From contig JAEERY010000087.1 of NCBI GenBank assembly GCA_016286035.1, positions 21,575-85,574 on the forward strand: a DNA stretch of 64,000 nt, written 5' to 3'. Origin of the DNA: Lachnospiraceae bacterium (GTDB lineage: Bacteria > Bacillota > Clostridia > Lachnospirales > Lachnospiraceae). This document shows positions 45,368 through 54,865 of the stretch, piece after piece. Position 1 is the first letter of the stretch. The number at the start of each line of letters is the position of its first letter. Both the position numbers and the translations under genes were made by a program. The notes under the pieces were generated by a model. It made no database searches, was not told the origin of the DNA, and was given only the letters and a program-made list of their open reading frames with translations.

Positions 45368-46474
45368 ATGAATAAAAAGGTAGGAACGGTAAGTTATAAT
45401 ATATACTGCAATTTTACGAACTATGGGTCGGCCCTACAGACGTGGGCTTTACATCAGGCTATTAAGAAAACAGGAAACAATCCTGTGTTGGTTGATTATT
45501 GCCCAGAAGTGTTAGCTGACAAAAATCCTCTTAATCCATATGAAAATATGTGGGATCAGGATGAAGAGTCTAAACAAATGTGCAGATTAAGCATGCCAGC
45601 TATTAAAGAGAACTATGTAAAGTTTGATAGGTTTTATCATGAGCGGTTTGATAGAACATCTAGGAAATATACGGCTACAAATTTTTTTGAGATTCAAGAA
45701 GAAAAGCTTGATGGTTTTATTTGTGGAAGTGATACGATTTTTTGTATTGATGAATTCAAAGGGTTTGATGATGGGTACTATGCTAATTACCCAGAGATGA
45801 AAGGTAAGTCGGTTTCTTATGCAGCAAGTTTTGGAGATCCACATTTTGATGTTGAATCATATTTTGTGCTAAATGAAAGACTTAAGAATTTCAAGGCTTT
45901 GGGGTTGCGTGAGAATCAAATGCTTTCTTATATTCGAGAGCATGTTAACGTACCGGTAGAAAGAACGGTAGATCCGACACTTTTGCTGACAGCGGATGAT
46001 TACAGTTTGATTGAGAGTCACATAGAATATGATTTTCCTTACCTACTTTTATATGCTCGCAGATATGATCCAAATATGGAAGCTTATGCTGATAGAGTGG
46101 CCAAAGAAAAGGGATTAAAGGTTATTGAAATTAGTCTACGTGCCACAAATGTTGAGAAGGGCCATGTTATGAGATATGATGCTGGAGTTGAGGAATTCTT
46201 ATCGATTGTGAAACATGCGTCATTTGTTGTTACTAATTCTTTTCATGGATTAATATTTGCAGTACAGTACCGCCGCCCTATGGTGGTATTTACTAGAGAG
46301 CAAGCAGATAATAAAATAAAAGAGATTCTTGAATTGATGGATATTAAGAAGACTCAGTTTACCAGTGGCGAAGAGGAATATTGTGAAATTGATTATGATA
46401 GGGTTCACAAGAATATAGAGTTAGCCAGAAAAAATTCACTGTTCTTTTTGGAAAAGGAATTGGGGATTCTTTGA
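45368..46474 (+). CDS. Polysaccharide pyruvyl transferase family protein
   Basis: 368 residues from ATG 45368 (GGGTGG six bases upstream). Starts VGTVSYNIYCNFTNYGSALQ, has ICGSDTIFCID, AASFGDP, the DPTLLL strand and VVTNSFHGLIFAVQYRRP, all characteristic of the PF04230 family. Family members transfer pyruvate from PEP to form ketals on sugars, giving the polymer a negative charge; related members have other transferase roles. Lies 17 bases after the phosphotransferase gene. Confidence 0.85.
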   Translation: MNKKVGTVSYNIYCNFTNYGSALQTWALHQAIKKTGNNPVLVDYCPEVLADKNPLNPYENMWDQDEESKQMCRLSMPAIKENYVKFDRFYHERFDRTSRKYTATNFFEIQEEKLDGFICGSDTIFCIDEFKGFDDGYYANYPEMKGKSVSYAASFGDPHFDVESYFVLNERLKNFKALGLRENQMLSYIREHVNVPVERTVDPTLLLTADDYSLIESHIEYDFPYLLLYARRYDPNMEAYADRVAKEKGLKVIEISLRATNVEKGHVMRYDAGVEEFLSIVKHASFVVTNSFHGLIFAVQYRRPMVVFTREQADNKIKEILELMDIKKTQFTSGEEEYCEIDYDRVHKNIELARKNSLFFLEKELGIL

Positions 46475-46916
46475 ATTTATATTATATAGGTGATAGAACA
46501 TGACTACTTATAAGAGGTGATTATTAACGGTTTTATTCAAAAAATCTCATGGATAAAGGGATTGGGCGGTTAAGTTGTATGATAATGGGCTAAGATTGAT
46601 GTATTGATTGGAATATACATGTAAGTATGTACTGGTCTGGGCAAAAATGATTGAAATGGGATGGCTTAGAATAGATTATGCCACTATTATTGACCCTTCA
46701 AAACATAGGAAGTTAAGCGTAAAAGGTTCCAAAGTGAAATTGAAGTATATAGTGGTATATTAAGAATTGATAAGAGTGTACAGTAAAAAAGAAAGTATGA
46801 AAACCTCGAATTAGTAAGCTATATTAGAAAAGGCAAATAAATCATTAGGTGCAAAGTTATGTTTGAACAATAGTCGAAAACCTTTGCTTTAAATAATTGA
46901 AAAGGAAGGAATTAAA
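46475..46916 (+). other. 442-bp gap in the variable polysaccharide region
   Basis: AT-rich, stops in all frames. The longest small frame starts MGWLRIDYATIIDPSKHRK near 46660 and ends after about 35 codons; I cannot assign it. Probably decayed sequence from an older gene order. AAGGAAGG at its end is the RBS of the next gene. Confidence 0.45.
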
Positions 46917-47981
46917 ATGCTTAACTTTACAGTAGGTCCTGTGATGTCGGATCCAGATATCATAGAGATTGCCAATCATTCAACACCATATTTTAGAACA
47001 TCAGAGTTTTCTGATATCATGAAACAGAATGAGAAATTATTACTAGAATTTCTAAATGCCCCCGAGAAATCTCGAGCGGTATTCTTAACAGCATCTGGTA
47101 CAGGTTCAATGGAATCGGCAGTTATGAATATACTAAATGATGACGATAGGGTAATCGTTGTAAACGGGGGAAGTTTTGGACGTCGCTTTGTAGAACTCTG
47201 TGAACTGCATCACAGGAATTACACAGAGGTAAAGTGCGAGTTTGGCCATCAATTGAAGAAAGAACAATTGGATGGATTAGAGAAACACACAGCGTTTCTT
47301 ATAAATATGCACGAAACATCATCGGGAGTCCTTTACGATATGAAGATGGTTTCGGATTTCTGTCAGCAGAATGGGATTATTCTTATTGTGGATGCAATAT
47401 CAGCATTTTTGTCTGATGAACTTGATATGACAGAACTAGGTGCAGCAGTTGTGATTACCGGATCTCAGAAGGCATTAGCAGTCCAACCAGGAATATCATT
47501 AATGGCATTAACTCCTGAAGCTCTTGAACGTATAGAAAAGAATAAAGAGGCATGTATGTACTTGAGTATCAAGGAGGCTTTAAAAAATGGGGAAAGAGGA
47601 CAGACTCCTTTTACGCCTGCTGTGATGACGCTTCTTCAAATCAATAGAAGATTGAAAAAGATTTCAGAGAGCGGGGTAAAGAATGAGCAGAAAATTATAG
47701 CTTCCGTAGCTGAAGAATTCAGAAGAGGTATAAAGGATTTACCATTTAAAATTGTGGCGGAGTCTCGATCCAATGCAGTCACTTGCTTAAAACCGAATAA
47801 TGGAGGTGCTAAAGAAATTGTAAGAATTCTTAAAGATGAGTATGATATTTGGGCCTGTCCTAATGGAGGTGAAATGTCGGATGCTGTTTTTAGAATTGGA
47901 CACATAGGATATATAACAAAAGAGGATAATGCTAGATTGATTAATGCATTACATGACATGTATCGTAGAGGGCTGTTGTAA
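46917..47981 (+). CDS. Class V PLP-dependent aminotransferase (serine-pyruvate/AEP-pyruvate type)
   Basis: 354-residue fold-type I enzyme. Starts MLNFTVGPVMSDPDI, has FLTASGTGSMESAVMNI (cofactor phosphate loop), HETSSGVLYD, LIVDAISAFLSDELDM (Asp for the pyridine ring) and ITGSQKALAVQPGISLM with the Schiff-base lysine in SQKA (about 188). Family members act on alanine, serine, glyoxylate or 2-aminoethylphosphonate. Placement among surface-polysaccharide genes suggests that it forms or uses an amino-compound for polymer decoration. No PEP mutase is in the window, so a phosphonate pathway is not shown. Confidence 0.85.
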   Translation: MLNFTVGPVMSDPDIIEIANHSTPYFRTSEFSDIMKQNEKLLLEFLNAPEKSRAVFLTASGTGSMESAVMNILNDDDRVIVVNGGSFGRRFVELCELHHRNYTEVKCEFGHQLKKEQLDGLEKHTAFLINMHETSSGVLYDMKMVSDFCQQNGIILIVDAISAFLSDELDMTELGAAVVITGSQKALAVQPGISLMALTPEALERIEKNKEACMYLSIKEALKNGERGQTPFTPAVMTLLQINRRLKKISESGVKNEQKIIASVAEEFRRGIKDLPFKIVAESRSNAVTCLKPNNGGAKEIVRILKDEYDIWACPNGGEMSDAVFRIGHIGYITKEDNARLINALHDMYRRGLL

Positions 47982-48174
47982 TTAATGATTCAAGTGACTT
48001 CAAAAAGAATTTGGTATGTACAATGTTTGAAAACGAAAGTGAGATTAATACTATTAGGCTTTTAACTTGGATGAATAAGGAAGGGATAGTTATTTTAATG
48101 TTGAAGGAGAAAAGTATGTACACATACAGTAAAACTCTGGATAATAGTTTGAACTTGAGGTGGATGTTTGTGTA

Positions 48175-49113
48175 ATGAACAATACTGTAGCAATTATATT
48201 ATCTGTATACAATGGTGAAAAGTATGTTGGAGACCAGCTAAAAAGTCTTGTCAATCAATCTTATAAAAACATTGAAGTATTTATTCATGACGATGGGTCA
48301 TGTGATAATAGTTTGAAAATCATTAAAGAGTATGACGAAAAATATAATAATGTACATTTAGTTCCAGACGCAAAGGGACTAGGTTATCCAAAGTGTTTTA
48401 TAAGTCTTCTGCGGAATGTTGAAGGATATAGATATTATGCTTTTTGTGATCAAGACGATGTATGGCATACAGATAAGATTGAACATGGAGTTAAATGTCT
48501 ATCAGAATACAATTTCAAGGTGCCGCTGCTTTATTATTCAGCAGTGGAATATTGTGATGCAAACCTAAATCACATTCGTGACTCAAGATTCGCAGCAGAT
48601 AAGAAAAGAATAGAAGAATTAGATTTGCAATCTTTGCTTTTTGGCGGAGAGGCAATGGGAATGACATTTTTATTTAATGATGTTGCAAGAAAAGAATTAT
48701 TAAATGCGAATGACTTTGTCGATAATGTTTTTAAAGATTGGTTCCTAAAATTGTACTGTGCAACATGTGGAAAAGTTTTTTATAATCCCAAACCTAGTGC
48801 TAAATATAGAAGACATGATAATGCAGTAACAAATAATTCTAATCCTGCTAATAAATTTGGTAGATACAAAGGGCAAATAATGGAGGTTTTCTTTTCAGAA
48901 AACAGTTTTGTTGAACAGAAAAGAATAATAGAATTCATCAAAACATATTCTTCAGATGCAATAAAAAAGAATAACGAGATTTTGATAGAACTGTTTTCTG
49001 AACCAAACACGATGAGAAAGAGAATAAAGAAAGTGTTTTGGCCATATAGATTTAGAAACAGATTATTAGACGAACTAGGATATAGATTTGCATTTGCTAT
49101 TGGTAAGATTTAA
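48175..49113 (+). CDS. Glycosyltransferase family 2 (rhamnosyltransferase-like)
   Basis: 312 residues from ATG 48175 (in-frame GTG 48160 lies in the AGGTGG RBS region). GT-A fold: VAIILSVYNGEKYVGDQLKS, HDDGSCDNS and the metal and acceptor motif FCDQDDVWHTDKI (about 86-98). The DQDD.W..dKi pattern is frequent in rhamnosyl- and other deoxyhexosyl-transferases. The C-terminal basic helix probably attaches it to the membrane. Acts in the cytoplasm on the lipid-linked repeat unit. Confidence 0.85.
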   Translation: MNNTVAIILSVYNGEKYVGDQLKSLVNQSYKNIEVFIHDDGSCDNSLKIIKEYDEKYNNVHLVPDAKGLGYPKCFISLLRNVEGYRYYAFCDQDDVWHTDKIEHGVKCLSEYNFKVPLLYYSAVEYCDANLNHIRDSRFAADKKRIEELDLQSLLFGGEAMGMTFLFNDVARKELLNANDFVDNVFKDWFLKLYCATCGKVFYNPKPSAKYRRHDNAVTNNSNPANKFGRYKGQIMEVFFSENSFVEQKRIIEFIKTYSSDAIKKNNEILIELFSEPNTMRKRIKKVFWPYRFRNRLLDELGYRFAFAIGKI

Positions 49114-49175
49114 TAGAATGATTAATGGTTTATTTGTTTTTGTAGATACCCAATATCATACGGGAGGTGGGGTGT

Positions 49176-49907
49176 TTGATAGCATCTTTAATATGTGTTT
49201 ATAATGACTATCAAAAGTTAAGTAGTCAATTACTTCAATCCATAGAGAAGCAAAAGGAAAGTATTGAGGTTATATTAGTTGACAACACTAATGGAGAATA
49301 TAAATGCTCCGTAGATGCTTTACGATATGGGGTTTCAAAGTGCTCCACAGACGTATATGTATTTGTCCATCAGGATATTTCTATAAAAGAGGATGAGGGA
49401 TTAATTAGTTTTGTTAGAGCTATAAAGAATGGTAAGGTGGGCGATATTTTTGGTGTTGCGGGAGCTATAGAATGTGAGCGGAAGAATATTGGACTATATA
49501 CTTCGGGGGAAAAGTATTCAGAAGTATTGCTAGAGTGTGAATGGAAGTTAAAAAAGGTATCTTGTGTTGATGAATGTATGTTTGGAATGAAAAAAGAAAC
49601 ATATGATGAGCATCCATTTGACCGGGAATTGTGCGATGATTGGCATTTGTATTGCGCTGAAATGTGTATGAATGCGAGAAAAAACGGGGCAAATGTATGG
49701 GTTGTTCCTATCCAGATTCATCACTATAGTAGTGGAACGATTTCTGTTGGATATATGAAGTGTTTAAGAAATATTGCTGCAAAATATAGTAGGGATTTCA
49801 AGTTTATATGGACTACCGCATATAAGGTAAGAAGCAATAGAGTATACATGGATTTGCTTTTACTTGCATGGACACTAAATAGAAAGCTGATACGAAAAGA
49901 AAGATAA
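49176..49907 (+). CDS. GT-A glycosyltransferase (Glyco_tranf_2_5-like)
   Basis: 243 residues. TTG 49176 is the likely start because GGGAGGTGG ends six bases upstream; an in-frame GTG at 49167 falls inside that RBS. Begins MIASLICVYNDYQKL, with VILVDNTNGEY and YVFVHQDISI; the V.VHQD motif typifies a group of capsule glycosyltransferases in which HQD replaces the DxD loop. Later CDDWHLYCAEMCMNAR resembles the family's catalytic acidic segment. The specificity is unknown. Confidence 0.78.
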   Translation: MIASLICVYNDYQKLSSQLLQSIEKQKESIEVILVDNTNGEYKCSVDALRYGVSKCSTDVYVFVHQDISIKEDEGLISFVRAIKNGKVGDIFGVAGAIECERKNIGLYTSGEKYSEVLLECEWKLKKVSCVDECMFGMKKETYDEHPFDRELCDDWHLYCAEMCMNARKNGANVWVVPIQIHHYSSGTISVGYMKCLRNIAAKYSRDFKFIWTTAYKVRSNRVYMDLLLLAWTLNRKLIRKER

Positions 49908-49920
49908 TTATGGAGTTAAT

Positions 49921-50937
49921 ATGAATTCTAATATTTGGGTAAATGATGATTGCGTAATATATGTTCTTTGTCCGGCAAACTTGAAAACTGGAGGAACAGA
50001 GTTACTACATCAATTAGTATACAATTTGAATCGGCTAGGGAAAAGAGCGTTGATAACATATTACTATGAAGGGAAATATGCGGATTATGATAATCCCACT
50101 CCTGTCGATTTTAAATGCTACGTTTCTGAGTATGCTCGTTTGAATAGTATAGAAGATCACAAAAAGAATATCCTTGTGATTCCAGAAATATGTATTGGTA
50201 AACATAGGAAATACAAAAGAATACAAAAGATTTTATGGTGGTTAAGTGTTGATAATTACAAAAAGTCTATTGGCAAACTTAATAGATTAAAAAGATATGG
50301 ATTTGGAAGTTGGGCAAAACATCTTTGGTTAAATGATTATACACGTAGAACAGATATTTTTTCGTTTGATTTACATTTGTTTCAGAGTTACTTTGCCAAA
50401 GACTATATTAAATCACTCGGAATTAAAGATGAACAGATGGCTTATCTTTCAGATTATATAAATGATACATATTTTAGTATTCCTAAAGGTATACCAAGAA
50501 AAGATATTGTGTTATATAATCCCAAAAAGGGTATAGATTTCACTAAAAAGATAATTGAACACTCTAATGATATAGAATATAAGGCTATACAAAATATGAG
50601 CACTCAGGAAGTATTTCAACTAATGATTTCTTCAAAAGTGTATATAGATTTTGGTAATCATCCTGGAAAAGATAGAATTCCGCGAGAATCAGCGATGTGC
50701 GGATGTTGCGTTATTACTAATAGAAGAGGTTCTGCAAATTACCATACGGATGTGCCGATTCCTGATGATAGTAAATTTACTGATGATGACAATGATATAT
50801 TCAATATAATTGAGCGTATTAAAGAGTGCTTGAACAATTATGAAATTAAGGTGAATGAATATAAGGAATATCGAGACTTTATTCGTGGCGAAAAACAGGC
50901 GTTTAGTGCATCTATTAAGGATATTTTTTGTAAATAA
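49921..50937 (+). CDS. GT-B type glycosyltransferase-like protein
   Basis: 338 residues. The N-terminal half starts with a strand and glycine loop CPANLKTGGTELLHQL; the C-terminal half has VLYNPKKGIDF, then the acidic patch IDFGNHPGKDRIPRESAMCGC, similar to the E-x7-E region of family 4 glycosyltransferases. The call is by fold-like pattern; sequence motifs are diverged. Follows the previous gene by 13 bases, same strand. Confidence 0.65.
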   Translation: MNSNIWVNDDCVIYVLCPANLKTGGTELLHQLVYNLNRLGKRALITYYYEGKYADYDNPTPVDFKCYVSEYARLNSIEDHKKNILVIPEICIGKHRKYKRIQKILWWLSVDNYKKSIGKLNRLKRYGFGSWAKHLWLNDYTRRTDIFSFDLHLFQSYFAKDYIKSLGIKDEQMAYLSDYINDTYFSIPKGIPRKDIVLYNPKKGIDFTKKIIEHSNDIEYKAIQNMSTQEVFQLMISSKVYIDFGNHPGKDRIPRESAMCGCCVITNRRGSANYHTDVPIPDDSKFTDDDNDIFNIIERIKECLNNYEIKVNEYKEYRDFIRGEKQAFSASIKDIFCK

Positions 50938-50986
50938 TTGCGAATAGAGGATATGGGTTTAGCAATAGCCTAGTGGGTGCTTTGTG

Positions 50987-52156
50987 ATGATGAATAACAA
51001 AAAAGTTAGTATTAGAGTGGCTATATATTGCTTGGCGTATGGGTTGTTGTTGGCTAAGTTAGCTATATCAAATACTACGTTTATAAAGTATATAGATATT
51101 AGAGCTAATGGATTTAAGTTTATAAATGTGATCGCCATTATTCTTATTGCTTTAAAGATTCTAAAATATGATGTAATTTCAGCAAAAAAAGTCATTGTAA
51201 CTGGCTTTTTGAGCATTTTGTTTTTGTTGAGCTTTATTTCTACATCTTACAACAATGTTATTATGCTCCTTATACTTATAATAGGAGCGTATGGTATCGA
51301 TATTAAGTCCATTGTCAAATGTCATTTTTATGTATACGGATTCATTATGATTTTAGCGTTGGTTTCATCAATGATTGGGCTTATAGAAGATTATACAGTT
51401 ATAAGAAGTTCTACTAATGCTATAAGACATTCTTTAGGAAATACATATCCTACAGATTTTGCGGCAGGCATTTTGTACTTGGAATTTGACTTGGCATTTT
51501 TAAAAAGGAGATGGGGATTTAAAGATAGTTTATTTTTTTTGTTAGTTGATTTAATTGTATATAGATTTACGAATGCCAACAACTTCATTATAGGAGGAGT
51601 TATTTTAAGTATTAGCATGTTTATTTTTTCAAAGTATAAGGAGAGGGAAAAAAAAAGAAATGTTTGTCGTCAAAATAGATTCTTTCACAAACTTGTCGCG
51701 CTATCATTTCCGGTTTGTGCAATACTTTCATTCGTGATTGTAAAAATATATCAAACAGGCAATTCACTGCTTTATACTATAGATAAGATTATTAGCTACA
51801 GAATAGGATTTAGTAGTAAAGCAATAAATGAATATGGAATTAAGCCTTTTGGCATCAACATATATTTTATTGGTGCCGGATGGAATACTGACTCATCAAA
51901 ATCATATTTTTATGTTGATAATGGGTATATATATACAGCGCTGATGTATGGTATGGTTTTATTGATACTAATATGTCTTATACATAGTATTTGTACATAC
52001 GAGTTGGGAAAACTGGATTTAAAAATTGCTGTTATATATTTAGTAATCGCGTTAACAAGTCTATTCGAACCAAGGTTTTCAAACTATTTGTATAATGCGT
52101 TTCTTTTATTTGTTGGGCCATGCTTATTCAAAAAGAGAACATATGATATAACTTAG
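50987..52156 (+). CDS. wzy: Wzy-type polysaccharide polymerase
   Basis: About 389 residues from ATG 50987 (GTG 50984 and ATG 50990 are alternatives; GTGGGTG upstream). Ten to eleven predicted membrane helices cover the whole length, with a larger polar loop around 260-315 (YRIGFSSKAINEYGIKPFG), as in O-antigen/capsule polymerases. Wzy proteins share almost no primary sequence, so the call depends on topology and position between glycosyltransferases and the flippase. It would link repeat units outside the membrane. Confidence 0.75.
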   Translation: MMNNKKVSIRVAIYCLAYGLLLAKLAISNTTFIKYIDIRANGFKFINVIAIILIALKILKYDVISAKKVIVTGFLSILFLLSFISTSYNNVIMLLILIIGAYGIDIKSIVKCHFYVYGFIMILALVSSMIGLIEDYTVIRSSTNAIRHSLGNTYPTDFAAGILYLEFDLAFLKRRWGFKDSLFFLLVDLIVYRFTNANNFIIGGVILSISMFIFSKYKEREKKRNVCRQNRFFHKLVALSFPVCAILSFVIVKIYQTGNSLLYTIDKIISYRIGFSSKAINEYGIKPFGINIYFIGAGWNTDSSKSYFYVDNGYIYTALMYGMVLLILICLIHSICTYELGKLDLKIAVIYLVIALTSLFEPRFSNYLYNAFLLFVGPCLFKKRTYDIT

Positions 52157-52207
52157 GACATGCTTGTGAATTCAAAAACGTTTAGAGTGGTTTAAGGGTA
52201 AAGTTTA

Positions 52208-53320
52208 ATGTATGATTTTATAATAATTGGCGCTGGCCTCTATGGAACCGTATGTGCAAGACAACTTGCAGAAGCAGGTATGAAGGTGTTGGTTATTGAT
52301 AAGAGATCCCATGTTGCTGGAAATGCGTATACTAAGAATGTGGAAGGTATTAATGTTCATATTTATGGGGCTCATATTTTTCATACAAACAATAAAGCGG
52401 TATGGGACTATGTAAACAAGTTTACTGAGTTCAATAGATTCACTAACTCTCCCGTAGCAGACTATAAAGGAGAGCTTTACAGTCTTCCATTCAACATGTA
52501 CACATTCAATAAGATATGGGGGGTGAGAACTCCAGAAGAAGCTGCAGCAAAAATTGCTGAGCAAAGAAAGATAGCTGGGGTTGAGATTCCGAAGAACTTA
52601 GAGGAACAGGCGATTAGCCTTGTGGGAATCGATATTTATGAAAAACTCATAAAAGGATACACACAAAAACAATGGGGGAGAGCTTGTGATCAGCTTCCGG
52701 CTTTTATCATAAAGAGACTTCCGGTTAGGTTTACTTATGACAATAATTATTTCGATGCACGCTATCAGGGAATCCCTATAGGTGGCTATACAAAGATGGT
52801 TGAAGCGATGCTGTCAGGGATAGAAATAAAACTTAATTGTGATTACCTAAAGGATAAAGAATCTTGGAATAGTCAAGCTAAAAGAATAATATACACTGGC
52901 CCAATAGATGCGTATTTTAACTATAGTTTAGGGTATCTTGAATACAGGTCTGTGAGGTTCGAAAATGAAACTTTGGACATGCTTAATTTTCAGGGTAATG
53001 CCGTTGTGAACTACACAGATGAGGAGACCAAGTGGACTAGAATAATCGAGCACAAGTGGTTTGAGTTTGGTAAAGATGAGAGCGGTCAAGATATACCTAA
53101 AACAGTAATAAGTCGAGAATATAGTTCTGAATGGAGACCGGGAGATGAACCATACTATCCGGTGAATGATAAAAAGAACATTGAATTATATAAAAATTAT
53201 AAAGAGATGGCTGATAATGAATCCAATGTTATTTTTGGTGGAAGACTAGGTGAATATAAATATTATGACATGGATCAAGTTATAGATGCTGCGCTACGAA
53301 GGGTTGCATGCTATGGATAA
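52208..53320 (+). CDS. glf: UDP-galactopyranose mutase
   Basis: 370-residue FAD enzyme that interconverts UDP-galactopyranose and UDP-galactofuranose. The dinucleotide fold is IIGAGLYGTVCARQLAE (about 5-21), followed by the family signature HIYGAHIFHT, ADYKGELYSLPFNMYTFNKIWG, YTQKQWG and the Arg in RIPVRFTYDNNYF-like RLPVRFTYDNNYF that contacts the flavin and substrate. The C-terminal FGGRLGEYKYYDMDQVI is typical. Its presence predicts galactofuranose in the polymer. The flippase gene overlaps its end by eight bases. Confidence 0.97.
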   Translation: MYDFIIIGAGLYGTVCARQLAEAGMKVLVIDKRSHVAGNAYTKNVEGINVHIYGAHIFHTNNKAVWDYVNKFTEFNRFTNSPVADYKGELYSLPFNMYTFNKIWGVRTPEEAAAKIAEQRKIAGVEIPKNLEEQAISLVGIDIYEKLIKGYTQKQWGRACDQLPAFIIKRLPVRFTYDNNYFDARYQGIPIGGYTKMVEAMLSGIEIKLNCDYLKDKESWNSQAKRIIYTGPIDAYFNYSLGYLEYRSVRFENETLDMLNFQGNAVVNYTDEETKWTRIIEHKWFEFGKDESGQDIPKTVISREYSSEWRPGDEPYYPVNDKKNIELYKNYKEMADNESNVIFGGRLGEYKYYDMDQVIDAALRRVACYG

Positions 53321-54758
53321 TAGAAAACTGTTTAGAAACTATATATATAATACTCTTTATCAGATTTTGGTGTTAATAACACCTCTTATAACCACACCGT
53401 ATATTTCGCGTGTTTTAGGAGTTACGAATATAGGGATATATCAATTTTCACAGTCGATAGCATCATATTTTGTTTTGATTGGAGCTATGGGCACATCATT
53501 GTATGGCCAAAGGGAAATCGCATATTTACAAGATAGAGTTAAAGAAAGAAGTATTGCATTTTGGGAAATTGAGACTTTTAGAATAATAACAGTTGCAGTT
53601 AGTCTTGTTTTTTACTATTTCTTTTTTTGTATTAATCGTCAGTACTCGAACATATATAGTATTTTGATAATTGAGGTTGTAGCTACTGCTTTTGACATCT
53701 CTTGGTTTTACATGGGAATGGAAAACTTCAAATTAACTGTAATTAGGAATACAATAATAAAAGTAATTGGTATTATAGCTGTTTTTGCTTTTATAAAAAC
53801 TCCTGAAGATATTGAAAAATACACTCTTTGTGTGTCGTTTCCTATCCTTTTGGGAAATTTGAGTTTATGGTTCTCACTTAAAAAACACTTGATAAAAATA
53901 GAATTTGGTTTACATGAATTGTTTGTAGGAATAATTAAAAGGGTCAAACCCGTTTTTGTCTTGTTTTTACCGCAAATTGCTGTTGATGTGTATACGGTTC
54001 TCGATAAAACAATGATTGGTACTTTATCAGATAGTATTGACGAAGTGGGCTATTATTCACAAGCACAAAAGATTATTAAATTGGTTTTAATGGTGGTAAC
54101 ATCGTTGGGTACGGTTATGCTCCCTTCTGTTTCAGCCCTATATGCCAAAAATGACATTAAAAAGATTAATGATTATATAAAATATTCATTTATGTACAAC
54201 TTTATGATCGGATTTCCAATACTTTTGGGTTTATGTGCTATAGCACGAAGATTTGTACCACTTTTTTTCGGACCAGGATACGAAGATGTTGTGGGCCTAA
54301 TAATTCTTATTTCTCCAGTTATAATTATTATAGGTATTAGTAACATTATAGGAAGACAATATCTGTTGCCGACAAAAAGACAGAGACAATTTACGATATC
54401 AATAATATCAGGAGCTTGCATTAATTTTCTATTCAATTTGGTTCTAATACCTTCATATAATGCAATTGGAGCATCTATAGCAACTTTGATAGCTGAATTA
54501 TGTGTAACTGTTTTACAATGTTTTTTTATACGAAAACAAATCCCTCTTTTTTCGTATTTTAAGCCGTCCATTAAATACATGGTATTAAGTATTATAATGT
54601 ATATTATAGTATATAATATTGGATTTTTGGAACTGAAGAGTAATATGGTAAGTGTGATTTTTTTGATTCTTGTAGGTGTTATTATATATTCAAGTGGATT
54701 ATTAATTACGAAAGATCAATTAATCTATAGAATAATAAAAAGTATCTTCAATGAATGA
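53313..54758 (+). CDS. wzx: Wzx-type lipid-linked oligosaccharide flippase
   Basis: 481 residues from ATG 53313, which overlaps the glf stop; RBS GAAGGG. About 14 hydrophobic segments, MOP/MATE-like polysaccharide transporter fold. Family motifs include LITTPYISRVLGVTNIGIY (about 20-38), LYGQREIAYLQD, and DISWFYMGMENFK. Moves undecaprenyl-linked repeat units across the membrane to Wzy. Confidence 0.92.
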   Translation: MDNRKLFRNYIYNTLYQILVLITPLITTPYISRVLGVTNIGIYQFSQSIASYFVLIGAMGTSLYGQREIAYLQDRVKERSIAFWEIETFRIITVAVSLVFYYFFFCINRQYSNIYSILIIEVVATAFDISWFYMGMENFKLTVIRNTIIKVIGIIAVFAFIKTPEDIEKYTLCVSFPILLGNLSLWFSLKKHLIKIEFGLHELFVGIIKRVKPVFVLFLPQIAVDVYTVLDKTMIGTLSDSIDEVGYYSQAQKIIKLVLMVVTSLGTVMLPSVSALYAKNDIKKINDYIKYSFMYNFMIGFPILLGLCAIARRFVPLFFGPGYEDVVGLIILISPVIIIIGISNIIGRQYLLPTKRQRQFTISIISGACINFLFNLVLIPSYNAIGASIATLIAELCVTVLQCFFIRKQIPLFSYFKPSIKYMVLSIIMYIIVYNIGFLELKSNMVSVIFLILVGVIIYSSGLLITKDQLIYRIIKSIFNE

Positions 54759-54865
54759 CATGTTATTTTGAAGTGATGAGTTAAAATGCTTTTCTAAGAT
54801 TCTTTTGCATATACATAGCATTGAGAAACTTTGAATAATGACTTAACAAATGATATAACGCAAAA